Shown here piece after piece: positions 6,631 through 14,414 of a stretch of 14,950 nt of DNA; position 1 is the first letter of the stretch; every line of letters starts with the position of its first letter. Location: positions 1 through 14,950 of the forward strand of contig JAIDLK010000029.1 of assembly GCA_029051085.1 (NCBI GenBank), in the 5' to 3' direction. Both the position numbers and the translations under genes were made by a program. This DNA comes from Alphaproteobacteria bacterium. GTDB taxonomy: Bacteria > Pseudomonadota > Alphaproteobacteria > Rs-D84. Below the pieces are notes generated by a model. It saw nothing but the letters and a program-made list of their open reading frames with translations, ran no database searches and was not told the DNA's origin.

Positions 6631-6671
6631 ATTTTATTGCGGCGTTTTTTGGTGGAAATCAGGCATCGCAA

Positions 6672-6680
6672 TGATATAAT
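6672..6680 (+). promoter_or_regulatory. Extended -10 promoter of RNA element B
   Basis: TGATATAAT is a perfect TATAAT (6675-6680) preceded by an extended -10 TGN. No good -35 lies at 16-18 bp. The predicted +1 at 6687 is the first base of the P1 hairpin of element B. Confidence 0.6.
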
Positions 6681-6686
6681 CGACGC

Positions 6687-6866
6687 ATAACTGGTATTAT
6701 TCCGTTATAGGGGACTAAGAAACCTCTTTAATACAAAAGTTGCCTGCGTGGGCGTAAAAACTGCCAACCCTTTGGTTGGGGTCCTGCGAATATATTGAAT
6801 AAGTGGGGCAATTTCTTTTGTATTGTTTCTTAACCCCAACCACCTGAATTTTTCATGTGGTTTTTT
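6687..6866 (+). ncRNA. Structured RNA element, copy B, leader of the XRE regulator gene
   Basis: It has the same architecture as the other two copies but different helix sequences. P1: ATAAC (6687-6691) with GTTAT (6704-6708), plus GG/CC. P2: TAAGAAAC (6716-6723) with GTTTCTTA (6825-6832). P3: AATACAAAAG (6730-6739) with CTTTTGTATT (6815-6824), extended by TTGCC/GGCAA across a small bulge. P4: a weak GCC/GGC hairpin near 6742-6753 followed by GTAAAAAC. P5: CCAACC (6764-6769) with GGTTGG (6774-6779). Invariant loop at 6788-6803. Competing pairing: GGTTGGGGT (6774-6782) with ACCCCAACC (6833-6841), which overlaps the terminator stem by four bases. Only 26 nt lie between the U-tract and the next start codon, so the XRE gene is most simply expressed by read-through. 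Confidence 0.78.
6838..6866 (+). terminator. Terminator of RNA element B, just upstream of the XRE gene
   Basis: AACCAC (6838-6843) pairs with GTGGTT (6857-6862), with an inner TGAA/TTCA, followed by six T. It sits directly before the ribosome binding site of the XRE gene, as an attenuator would. Confidence 0.8.
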
Positions 6867-6892
6867 ATTATTAAAAACGGGGGAAACCGGGA

Positions 6893-7246
6893 ATGAGCGG
6901 ACGTAAAAACGGCGCCACTGATTTTGAACGACGACTGGGGCGTATTATCGCGATGCAGCGCACAAAAATGGGAATGTCCCAGGCGGCCCTGGCACGCGCC
7001 GCCGGCGTCACGTTCCAGCAAATACACAATTACGAATCGGCTGAAAATCGAATTGCCGCCGGCACATTGCATAAAATCGCCACCGCATTTGGAATGACCG
7101 TGGGCCAGTTGATTGATGGTGCCACCGCGCCGTACATGCAGGACCCGCTTATCGCCAAGACGATAAATATAATGTACGCTAAAATGACCGCACCCCAGCG
7201 CAAATGTTTATGCACTGTCGCGGCATACATGACCGGCGGCGAATAA
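6893..7246 (+). CDS. XRE-family helix-turn-helix transcriptional regulator
   Basis: The 117-residue DNA-binding protein has a Cro/C1-type helix-turn-helix at about residues 13-75. Helix 2 and recognition helix are in MSQAALARAAGVTFQQIHNYE (28-48), followed by NRIAAGTLHKIATAFGMTV (52-70), the pattern of alphaproteobacterial XRE regulators. The C-terminal 45 residues are a short helical tail (PLIAKTINIMYAKMTAPQRK), probably for dimerisation, with no sensor domain. Target genes cannot be read from the sequence. Start ATG at 6893 has a G-rich ribosome binding site (GGGGGA, 6879-6884). No promoter fits in the 26 nt after the element B terminator, so its expression should depend on that element. 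It ends at a bidirectional terminator. Confidence 0.92.
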   Translation: MSGRKNGATDFERRLGRIIAMQRTKMGMSQAALARAAGVTFQQIHNYESAENRIAAGTLHKIATAFGMTVGQLIDGATAPYMQDPLIAKTINIMYAKMTAPQRKCLCTVAAYMTGGE

Positions 7247-7287
7247 CACAGTCTCAAACATCACTATAAATAAGCATGTCTTATTAA

Positions 7288-7315
7288 AAAAATCCCGGGA
7301 GTCCCCGGGATTTTT
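7288..7315. terminator. Bidirectional terminator between XRE and immunity-like genes
   Basis: 12-bp arms AAAAATCCCGGG (7288-7299) and CCCGGGATTTTT (7304-7315) with loop AGTC. Symmetric A- and T-tracts serve the two convergent genes; the stop codon of the minus-strand gene overlaps the arm. Confidence 0.93.
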
Positions 7316-7520
7316 ATTTACGTACCGCCCAATACAGCGCCCACAGCCAACCGACACCGGTCCAGCCAAACAACCAGCTGGCCACACGGATAAGCCCCAT
7401 ATCCCACTTATCCTTTTTTGTCTGGCGCGCCAGCCATGCGGGCGCCAGACCAATGATAATCAGTATCATTGCGGCACCCGCATACTTTGCATACAACACA
7501 ATATCAGGCAACATCTGCAC
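7314..7520 (-). CDS. Superinfection-immunity-family small membrane protein
   Basis: The 68-residue product has two hydrophobic segments: about 10-30 (AKYAGAAMILIIIGLAPAWL) and 46-66. The second carries FGWTGVGWLWALYWA, the hallmark (N/G)-W-T-x-x-G-W-x-x-A-L-x-x-A of the T4 Imm-like superinfection immunity family. The founding phage T4 protein blocks DNA entry of related phages, but bacterial chromosomal members are mostly uncharacterised small membrane proteins, so an anti-phage role here is only possible. The short loop between segments is charged (RQTKKDKWD). Start GTG at 7520 is preferred because AAAGGA lies about 7 nt upstream; the ATG at 7514 would be too far. It lies 57 bp downstream of eno on the same strand with no T-tract terminator between, so the two may be co-transcribed. 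Confidence 0.8.
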   Translation of the reverse strand: MQMLPDIVLYAKYAGAAMILIIIGLAPAWLARQTKKDKWDMGLIRVASWLFGWTGVGWLWALYWAVRK

Positions 7521-7556
7521 GTGCTTTCCTTTATTATTTCCTTTTCCGGATTGCCA

Positions 7557-7572
7557 AGGGGCTTGCGCCCCT
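7557..7572 (-). other. GNRA-capped hairpin between eno and the immunity-like gene
   Basis: On the minus strand AGGGGC, loop GCAA, GCCCCT forms a stable hairpin 5 nt after the eno stop. No T-tract follows, so it is more likely an mRNA stability or processing element than a terminator. Confidence 0.5.
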
Positions 7573-7577
7573 CCGCT

Positions 7578-8840
7578 TTACAGGCCGTATTTCGCGGACG
7601 CACCCAGTTCTTCTTCGATACGAATCAGCTGGTTATATTTTGCCATACGGTCTGTACGGGACATCGAACCGGTTTTAATCTGACCGGCATTGGTCGCAAC
7701 CGATAAGTCGGCAATTGTTGTATCTTCGGTTTCGCCGCTGCGATGGGAAATTACAACCGCGTAATTTGCATCCTGGGCCATTTTGATTGCGGCAAATGTT
7801 TCCGTCAGGGAACCAATCTGGTTTACCTTAATCAGAATCGCATTTGCAACACCATTGTCGATACCCTTTTTCAGGCGTGCCGGATTTGTCACAAACAAAT
7901 CGTCACCGACCAACTGGCACTTGCCGCCGATTTTTTCCGTCAGCTTTTTCCAGCCATCCCAGTCTTCTTCGGCCAATGCGTCTTCGATAGAGATAATCGG
8001 ATAATCCGTAATCAGTTTGTCATAGAACGCAATCATATCATCCGCAGACATTTTTTTGCCTTCGAATTCATATACGCCGTCCTTGTAAAATTCAGACGAA
8101 GCAACGTCCAAACCAATGGAAACCTGATTGCCCGGGATGTAACCCGCCGCCTTGATTGCTTCGATAATGGTATCCAAAGCCTCGGCGCACGTTTGGAAAT
8201 TCGGCGCAAAACCACCCTCGTCACCAACGTTTGTAGAGCTGCCGTGCTTTTTCAAAATCTTTTTCAGGTTGTGGAAGATTTCACTGCCCATGCGAATCGC
8301 TTCGACTTCGTCTTTTGCGCCGTTCGGGATAATCATGAATTCCTGGGCATCCAAACCGTTGTCCGCATGCGCACCACCGTTGATGATGTTCATCATCGGG
8401 CGCGGCAAGACAACCGGATTTTCGTTGCCATAAACAGATGCCAAATATTTGTACAGCGGCATCTTTTTTGCATCCGCCGCCGCACGCGCCGCCGCCATGG
8501 ATACAGCCAAAATCGCATTTGCCCCCAGCTTGTCTTTGTTCGGCGTTCCATCCAGTGCCAGCATTTTTTCATCCAACGCTGTCTGTGCGGACGCATCCAT
8601 ACCCATGATTGCCGGTGCGATTACGTCGTTTACATTAGACACAGCCTTGGATACACCCTTACCCATGTATGCATCACCGCCGTCACGCAGCTCCAGCGCT
8701 TCGAACGAACCGGTTGATGCACCGCTTGGCACCGCCGCGCGCCCAAACGCCCCACCCGACAGCTCAATATCGCACTCAATCGTAGGATTGCCGCGGCTGT
8801 CCATAATCTGACGAGCATGCACTTTTTTAATTTCAAACAT
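7578..8840 (-). CDS. eno: Enolase (phosphopyruvate hydratase)
   Basis: Enolase interconverts 2-phosphoglycerate and phosphoenolpyruvate in glycolysis and is a cytoplasmic, magnesium-dependent enzyme. The 420-residue product is close to the usual 425-430. Visible motifs: the mobile loop SGASTGSFEALELRDG (39-54), GGAHADNGLDAQEF (155-168) with His158, GDEGGFAP (206-213) with general acid Glu208, and magnesium ligands Asp245, Glu286 (SIEDALAEEDW) and Asp313 (VGDDLFVTN). The general base is Lys338 (IKVNQIGSLTET), and SHRSGETEDTTIADL (365-379) and KTGS (389-392) complete the active site. All catalytic residues are present. Start ATG at 8840 has AAGGAG 6 nt upstream. No clear promoter was resolved in the 117 bp shared with the divergent autotransporter gene; TATGAT at 8882-8877 is a possible -10. 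Confidence 0.98.
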   Translation of the reverse strand: MFEIKKVHARQIMDSRGNPTIECDIELSGGAFGRAAVPSGASTGSFEALELRDGGDAYMGKGVSKAVSNVNDVIAPAIMGMDASAQTALDEKMLALDGTPNKDKLGANAILAVSMAAARAAADAKKMPLYKYLASVYGNENPVVLPRPMMNIINGGAHADNGLDAQEFMIIPNGAKDEVEAIRMGSEIFHNLKKILKKHGSSTNVGDEGGFAPNFQTCAEALDTIIEAIKAAGYIPGNQVSIGLDVASSEFYKDGVYEFEGKKMSADDMIAFYDKLITDYPIISIEDALAEEDWDGWKKLTEKIGGKCQLVGDDLFVTNPARLKKGIDNGVANAILIKVNQIGSLTETFAAIKMAQDANYAVVISHRSGETEDTTIADLSVATNAGQIKTGSMSRTDRMAKYNQLIRIEEELGASAKYGL

Positions 8841-8957
8841 TATTTTCTCCTTCTTTACAAAAATTAGTCTTTACAAATCATATTTTTTGACTTGCCTTAC
8901 CTTACCAATTTGTTGAACAATAAGAGCACAATCAGAATCAAAAATAAACAAAAAAAT

Positions 8958-11900
8958 ATGATAAAAAAGCTATTTTCTTTTATTTTCTGCCTGACTCCGA
9001 TTGGCGCGATGGCAGCCACCACAGATTTATATCCGTCCGATAATAACGGTATAATCAATGTGACTGATAATACGTTGCATCTGACTGATGCCGACAACAG
9101 TGTTATTATTAAGAACAACCCGTCATATGCCAACCCGGCTAAATCCCTAACGGTGGACAACAATGGCATTAATATTTCGGGTGGCATGATTGTTGGCCGC
9201 AATGCGGGAACTGAAACCGGCTGGGTATTCATATTGAATGAAACAACCGCCGGAACTGATGACGGTTTTACAATTACTTCCGCCGGCCCTATCAATATCG
9301 GCGGCATGCTCCAGGTTGAAAACGGCAACTATCTTAAAATCGGCCAAACCGGCGGCGCAACAACATCCATGACAATCGGCGCTGCAGACAACATTGCCTT
9401 GGACAACAGCGGCCGCTTGGAATTAACAAATATCAGCGCATTTACAACGACCGGAACGATTCGCAATAACATCGATGCAACATCCATGGATATAAACGCC
9501 GTATCAATGTCGACCGGCTCTATCGCTAATATGGGCGGCACGATGACGATTGGTCACTTGGACGCGGCGGGAAATATAATAATGACCGGCGGCTTGAATA
9601 CAAACGGCGGCACAATTATCGCATCCGACAATGCAACAAGCACAAATATCGCCGCCGCATCATTAGAATCCGGCAAAATCCAGAATAACGCCGGCACAAT
9701 GATTATAGATTTGTCTGGCAACCTGACATCCAGTGGCGTTATTGAAAACAAGGGCGGAACATCTATGAAAATAACCGCCGGCGGCGACATTACCGTGGCG
9801 GACGCTATGACAAACGAAGCCGGCGAAATGGTTATCACGGCCGAAAACCTGACCATCAACGGCCAGGATGCCACGCATAACAACGCATCCTTTGTAAACA
9901 GCGGCAATTTGACCTTGTCAATCAATGGCAAGCTGACCCTGTCAAACGGCTTTGACACCAGTGCGATGGATATTACAAACAAATTCAATCTGACTGTGGG
10001 CGAATTGGACGTTGGCGGCAATGACAACTGGCTGCAACTGTTCTCGAACAAGCTGAATTCTTTCAACGTAGCCGTGCGCGATGGTGGTCTTAATCTGGCG
10101 ACAGATATAATAAACGGCCAATCTGCCAATGTTTCCAACGCGGACGCCAATATGAATATCACAGCCCAAAGCATCAGCGCAAATTCAGTAACAAATTCGG
10201 GCAAAGTATTAAATATTGTGGCCAACGGTGAAACCGACGGCAATATTGCAATCACAAACGGTGTAACAGGCAACTCTGGCGCAACTACATTGGCGGCGGC
10301 GGGAACACTGGATATTGGCGGCGCAATTGCAAACGCGAATACCGCAACAATGACACTAAGCGGCGAAGGTGGCGTCACAATCGGCACAACCACCACGCCC
10401 GCGTCTGTGACGAACGCCGGCGAAATGCATATTTCATCGCTGACATCTACAACCGGTAAGGTAACGGTTAACGGCACTGTTACAAACAATGGCGGCAACC
10501 TGCTTATCGATTCGCGTGAAATTGATATAACCGGCACTGTAACCAATAATGACGGCACGATGTCAATATATGGCTCTGACAAAAACTCGGGGGCGGTATC
10601 ATTGGGCGCACTGAACGCGACCGGCGGCATTGTAAACCTAAACTCTTTGATTGGCTTAATCGATATTAACGGCGACATGCGTGTCACAGACGGTGCGCTG
10701 AATATCGGCGGCGCCACAACAAGCATAACGGTTGATGGCGAAACCCAGATTAATGGCGACGTCACTCTGTCTGCAACACCTGTACTGGCCGCCGGTGCGG
10801 TTAATATTGGTGGCGCCGGGGTCCAGAATTTTGTTCTTAAATCCGCGAATGGCATTGATATCGCAGGCGGCATTTCCGCAGAACAAAGCGACTTTAACCG
10901 CACTGCTCAGTTTATCGCCGGCAATAATATTATACAAATTGGCGGCGACGTTGCGGCAGCCGGACGCGGCAGCCTGATATTCGGCGACTCCGCCGCCAGC
11001 CAAACAACAATCACCGGCGATGTTACCGCCCGCAAGGACACCGGCAGCAACACAGGCTCCATTGAATTCTATGGCAGCGAAACAACCGTGGGCAGCTTGG
11101 CCGGCGACGGAAAATTTATAACTCATGGCGCCTTGCTTACCGCGACAAATGCAAACGGTATAAATATCGCCGATACAATCTGGTTCAACAGCCCTGCCGT
11201 GGACCCGGCCAGCGGCCTGATTGTAAAAGACACCAACACATTGACATTGCAAACAACGCATGAAAATGGCGACATTACCGCGGGCGCAATAGATTTAGCA
11301 TCCGGAAACACGCTGAATATGACATCCGGCCGTGACATCACTGTTACAGGCACAATCACGGACAACGGCACGTTAAATATGACCGCCGCCGGCACGGCAT
11401 ACGTTGACAATGCGGTAACCGTTGCGACAACCGGCGCCCTGAAAATAGACGCCGCCGCCATACAGATGGCTGATTTAACCAATAATAACAGCGCAGAATT
11501 GGTTGCAACAAATATAACCACCGGCGCCTTGAACGCCGCGGCCGGCACAATGGATATCACCGCCGCCGATTCGCTGACCGCAAACGGCGCGCTGGACATT
11601 GCCAGTGGCGCGGTCGTCAATATCGCGGCAGATGACACGGTAATCCGCGGCCCGGTCACGGTAAACGGCAATATGATTCAGGGCGACAACGCCAATGTCG
11701 GCGCGCTGAATATCACACGCTCGGGCAATATGGCCGCCGATTCGCTGATGGTAAAAGGTGACTTTGTCGTAGACGGCAACACGAACGTCTATAACTTTAT
11801 TAACAATGCCCAGATTACCGGCGACATCATCGCAAACAGCGGCATGGCATATATTGGTTCAAATTCCGGCAAGGTCAGCGCAAAAAGCATCAAAAACAAT

Positions 11901-14105
11901 GCCACGCTGTCCCTGGCTGCGCGTAATGGAATTGATATAAATGAAACGATTAAGTCCACCGGCGCACTAACACTGGATTCCGGCGCGGGTCTGACAGCCA
12001 CAAACGCCATTGATTGGACAGGAACGACCATTCTGGCCGGGGCGGGATTAAAAACCAACAGTGCATTTGAACAGCGCATGCTGTACCAAAACTATGCCGG
12101 CGCACTATCAAATAACGATGTAAACGTAAAATCAAACAATTACGCAATCACAGCATCTTATGTTGATGTAACGGGCATCGCCCAGACATCCGGCCAGATG
12201 ATACTGAACACAGAAAGCCTTGAGGTCGCACAAAACATCGACGCAAGCGGTCTGCGGGTTGTGGGGCCGTCGGCTGACAAATGGCTGAACGTTGGTGTCG
12301 GCGGTAATGTTTCCGGCAACACCCAGTTCATAAACCTGAAACACATGAGCATTGGCGGCAATTATACCTTTAATGACAACAGCTCGCTTGTTGCCGCAAT
12401 ACTGCCGTTCGCAACAACCACGGGCACAACCCAAAACTATTGGGCAACCGTCAACACTGACGAAGGCAATAATTTGGGCAAAATAACCAAGCCCATTGAT
12501 GGAGAACCCTTGATTTCCGTCGGTGGTAAGTTCATAACCGACCTGCATACCGACATTTTAAGTCTGGGTGGCGAAACCGCAAAAACAGGCCAGCTGGGGA
12601 TTAAAATATTCGACATGATTGACCAGGGTACGGCAATATGGCTGCTGCATGCGGAGGGCGGCATCGAAGAACTGGCGACCAAGATTCGCAATCTGAACGT
12701 TCAGTTCTGTAATGCAGACGGCTCAAAGTGCTTTGACTACTATGGCAATGCAGAAGTGTTCAATGGCGCAGACGAAGACCTGCCGGCATATGTGACGGTA
12801 CGTGACACAGACGGCACCGGCACAATGAACGACATGTTCATCGTATTTGACCCACGTTTTGGGGGCCCGTTGGCAATGTTCAAGATTCAGCCCATTGTCG
12901 GCCGCGAGCCAACACATACCAAGGGTGAATATGTTTCTGCGGGCGCATTGGATGACCTGATTGCGGGCCAGTTGCAGAATATGAAATTCAATAACCGTAC
13001 GCCGATTGACGCCATTCCGGTGATATTCAAAGGCACCAATATGGAACAGATGGCGAACCAGCTGTACGACCGTATGGAATATTATGACCAGACACGTGAC
13101 GGCGCCGCCTTGTCCCGGTTCAGCCGCCTGTTCCAAGCACGCGAGATAGAACAGCTGGCCGGCAGCATTGCACTGAACGAACATACATCGTTCCGTGATT
13201 TCGAAGACCATATGCTGGACGAATTCATCTGGAACCGCAACCGTAATCTGCGCAAGGCATGGGGTGAATTTGACTTTGGCATGTTCAGCCAGCGCGAAGC
13301 AGACGGCCACCACGCCAACGGCAACCGGTTCAGCTTTACCGGAGGCTATGACTGGCAGGAAAATGAAACACTGATTCTGGGTCTGGCGGGCCGCGTATCC
13401 CACATGTCGGGCAACAACGACGACCATATGGATTTGGGGTACAAGCCGGGCGAATCCATAGCGGGCAGTATCGATATCGATGTCGCCGACACAAACTTTG
13501 GCATCGGTGCATATCTGCTACAGAATCTGGGGACGAAAATGCGCGCATATGGAAACGCATTCCTGGACCTGCACTGGCTTGATGTATCGCGCAAACAGAC
13601 ATATATGTCCTCGATTGAAGGCGACGGCACATCGTTCAGCCTGATATCCGAATGGGGCCTGATGCACGACTGGCTGAACCAGTACATTGTTGGCAATGTA
13701 TACGCACGCGTTGGTTATAACTTTGGATTTTCGGTCACGGAAAAAGCCGGCGGCGATGATTATATGAAGTTGAAATCAGACGGTTATTTCATCTTTACGC
13801 CGGGATACAGCTTAATTGCACAAAAGCGCATCTATCCGTCCGCATGGTTCCAAATCCGTCCGTATGCGTCGGTTGGCGTGGAATACGATGTGCTGGGCGC
13901 ACCGGACAAGGCAAAGTATAAATTTGCACCGGCACACAGCTTTACCAACTACGATATCGAAATCGACCCGCTGTGGGCGAATATCGGGGGCGGTATGGAA
14001 TTCCTGTCGGCGACCGGGGTTCAGGTGGGGCTGGATTACCGCTATCAGTACAATGCGGATATCCAAATGCATAAGATTAAACTGTCCGGTTCATATCGCT
14101 TCTAA
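8958..14105 (+). CDS. Large autotransporter (type V secretion) with repeat-rich passenger
   Basis: The ATG at 8958 gives 1715 residues. Residues 1-19 are a signal peptide (MIKKLFSFIFCLTPIGAMA); the frame is open further up to a TTG at 8892, but the extension has no signal character. Residues 20 to about 1250 are a long passenger of irregular short repeats rich in Asn, Gly, Thr and Ala, e.g. GTVTNNGGNLLI and GTVTNNDGTMSI, as expected for a right-handed beta-helix. About 1250-1430 is a mixed segment with a Cys pair (FCNADGSKCFDYYG) and a helical region (EQMANQLYDRMEYYDQTRDG), probably the linker threading the pore. Residues about 1431-1715 are the autotransporter beta-barrel, with alternating strands and terminal SYRF, the C-terminal aromatic recognised by the Bam machinery. 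The ligand is unknown; adhesion is a guess from the class. There is no Shine-Dalgarno in the A-rich leader. Few Cys, very even composition, no frameshift seen. Confidence 0.93.
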   Translation: MIKKLFSFIFCLTPIGAMAATTDLYPSDNNGIINVTDNTLHLTDADNSVIIKNNPSYANPAKSLTVDNNGINISGGMIVGRNAGTETGWVFILNETTAGTDDGFTITSAGPINIGGMLQVENGNYLKIGQTGGATTSMTIGAADNIALDNSGRLELTNISAFTTTGTIRNNIDATSMDINAVSMSTGSIANMGGTMTIGHLDAAGNIIMTGGLNTNGGTIIASDNATSTNIAAASLESGKIQNNAGTMIIDLSGNLTSSGVIENKGGTSMKITAGGDITVADAMTNEAGEMVITAENLTINGQDATHNNASFVNSGNLTLSINGKLTLSNGFDTSAMDITNKFNLTVGELDVGGNDNWLQLFSNKLNSFNVAVRDGGLNLATDIINGQSANVSNADANMNITAQSISANSVTNSGKVLNIVANGETDGNIAITNGVTGNSGATTLAAAGTLDIGGAIANANTATMTLSGEGGVTIGTTTTPASVTNAGEMHISSLTSTTGKVTVNGTVTNNGGNLLIDSREIDITGTVTNNDGTMSIYGSDKNSGAVSLGALNATGGIVNLNSLIGLIDINGDMRVTDGALNIGGATTSITVDGETQINGDVTLSATPVLAAGAVNIGGAGVQNFVLKSANGIDIAGGISAEQSDFNRTAQFIAGNNIIQIGGDVAAAGRGSLIFGDSAASQTTITGDVTARKDTGSNTGSIEFYGSETTVGSLAGDGKFITHGALLTATNANGINIADTIWFNSPAVDPASGLIVKDTNTLTLQTTHENGDITAGAIDLASGNTLNMTSGRDITVTGTITDNGTLNMTAAGTAYVDNAVTVATTGALKIDAAAIQMADLTNNNSAELVATNITTGALNAAAGTMDITAADSLTANGALDIASGAVVNIAADDTVIRGPVTVNGNMIQGDNANVGALNITRSGNMAADSLMVKGDFVVDGNTNVYNFINNAQITGDIIANSGMAYIGSNSGKVSAKSIKNNATLSLAARNGIDINETIKSTGALTLDSGAGLTATNAIDWTGTTILAGAGLKTNSAFEQRMLYQNYAGALSNNDVNVKSNNYAITASYVDVTGIAQTSGQMILNTESLEVAQNIDASGLRVVGPSADKWLNVGVGGNVSGNTQFINLKHMSIGGNYTFNDNSSLVAAILPFATTTGTTQNYWATVNTDEGNNLGKITKPIDGEPLISVGGKFITDLHTDILSLGGETAKTGQLGIKIFDMIDQGTAIWLLHAEGGIEELATKIRNLNVQFCNADGSKCFDYYGNAEVFNGADEDLPAYVTVRDTDGTGTMNDMFIVFDPRFGGPLAMFKIQPIVGREPTHTKGEYVSAGALDDLIAGQLQNMKFNNRTPIDAIPVIFKGTNMEQMANQLYDRMEYYDQTRDGAALSRFSRLFQAREIEQLAGSIALNEHTSFRDFEDHMLDEFIWNRNRNLRKAWGEFDFGMFSQREADGHHANGNRFSFTGGYDWQENETLILGLAGRVSHMSGNNDDHMDLGYKPGESIAGSIDIDVADTNFGIGAYLLQNLGTKMRAYGNAFLDLHWLDVSRKQTYMSSIEGDGTSFSLISEWGLMHDWLNQYIVGNVYARVGYNFGFSVTEKAGGDDYMKLKSDGYFIFTPGYSLIAQKRIYPSAWFQIRPYASVGVEYDVLGAPDKAKYKFAPAHSFTNYDIEIDPLWANIGGGMEFLSATGVQVGLDYRYQYNADIQMHKIKLSGSYRF

Positions 14106-14107
14106 AC

Positions 14108-14135
14108 AAAACGGCCCCGTCTCAGGGCCGTTTTT
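14108..14135 (+). terminator. Autotransporter intrinsic terminator
   Basis: Arms AAAACGGCCC (14108-14117) and GGGCCGTTTT (14125-14134) with a 7-nt loop, then T-tract. It starts 2 bp after the stop codon and ends just before the promoter of RNA element C. Confidence 0.93.
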
Positions 14136-14139
14136 AATA

Positions 14140-14168
14140 TTGCAATCCCGCGATTACAACGATATAAT
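14140..14168 (+). promoter_or_regulatory. Promoter of RNA element C
   Basis: TTGCAA (14140-14145), a 17-bp spacer and perfect TATAAT (14163-14168). The predicted +1 at 14175 lies 2 nt before the P1 hairpin. Confidence 0.8.
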
Positions 14169-14174
14169 ATCTTA

Positions 14175-14386
14175 TGTCGGCGAGTGTTTCGCCGATGGGG
14201 TGTAACGACCTCTATGACAGCGTCGGAATAGAAACTTAAGGCGCGCATTTGCGCCGGTTTTTAATATTCGGACGAAAAACAACTCCTGGATCCATACGGG
14301 TCAGGAGGGCTCGTGAATATATTGAATAAGCGGCACAATTCTGTCAATTGTCGTTAACCTCCTGACCACCATAACCGGTGGTTTTT
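14175..14386 (+). ncRNA. Structured RNA element, copy C, leader of a Cys-rich secreted protein gene
   Basis: Third copy of the family. P1: TCGGCGA (14177-14183) with TCGCCGA (14189-14195). P2: TAACGAC (14203-14209) with GTCGTTA (14350-14356). P3: GACAG (14216-14220) with CTGTC (14341-14345). P4 is much longer than in A and B: CGTCGGAATA (14221-14230) with TATTCGGACG (14265-14274), one G-G mismatch, capped by GGCGC/GCGCC (14240-14255), then GAAAAAC. P5: CTCCT and GATCC (14283-14293) with GGGTCAGGAG (14298-14307), one bulge. Invariant loop at 14315-14330, closed by a short CGT/GCG stem. Competing pairing: GGTCAGGAGG (14299-14308) with CCTCCTGACC (14358-14367), overlapping the terminator stem by three bases. 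The downstream gene starts 28 nt after the U-tract. Confidence 0.78.
14365..14386 (+). terminator. Terminator of RNA element C
   Basis: ACCACC (14365-14370) pairs with GGTGGT (14377-14382), followed by a run of T to 14386. It lies immediately before the ribosome binding site of the Cys-rich gene. Confidence 0.8.
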
Positions 14387-14414
14387 CATTTCGAAAAAAC
14401 AGGAGAAAACACGA

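Noticed and set aside
6458..6866. Copies A and B as tmRNA, 6S RNA, SRP RNA or a CRISPR array
   Set aside because: No tRNA-like end or tag frame, no single long rod with central bubble, no SRP loop signature, and no regularly spaced repeats; the similarity between copies is structural with one short invariant loop.
7743..8717. A 324-codon open frame antisense to enolase on the plus strand
   Set aside because: It lies wholly opposite intact eno, has no ribosome binding site, and its Cys/His/Arg/Phe-rich composition is what eno codons give when read backwards.
9554..10903. A 449-codon open frame antisense to the autotransporter passenger
   Set aside because: The sense strand has a signal peptide and a C-terminal barrel in one unbroken frame; the antisense frame is hydrophobic Pro/Ser/Val repeats mirroring Asn/Gly/Thr codons.
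14196..14240. Leader-peptide attenuation in the RNA elements (a short frame from ATG 14196 in copy C)
   Set aside because: Copy A has only a three-codon frame at the equivalent place and copy B has none, so a translated leader is not conserved.
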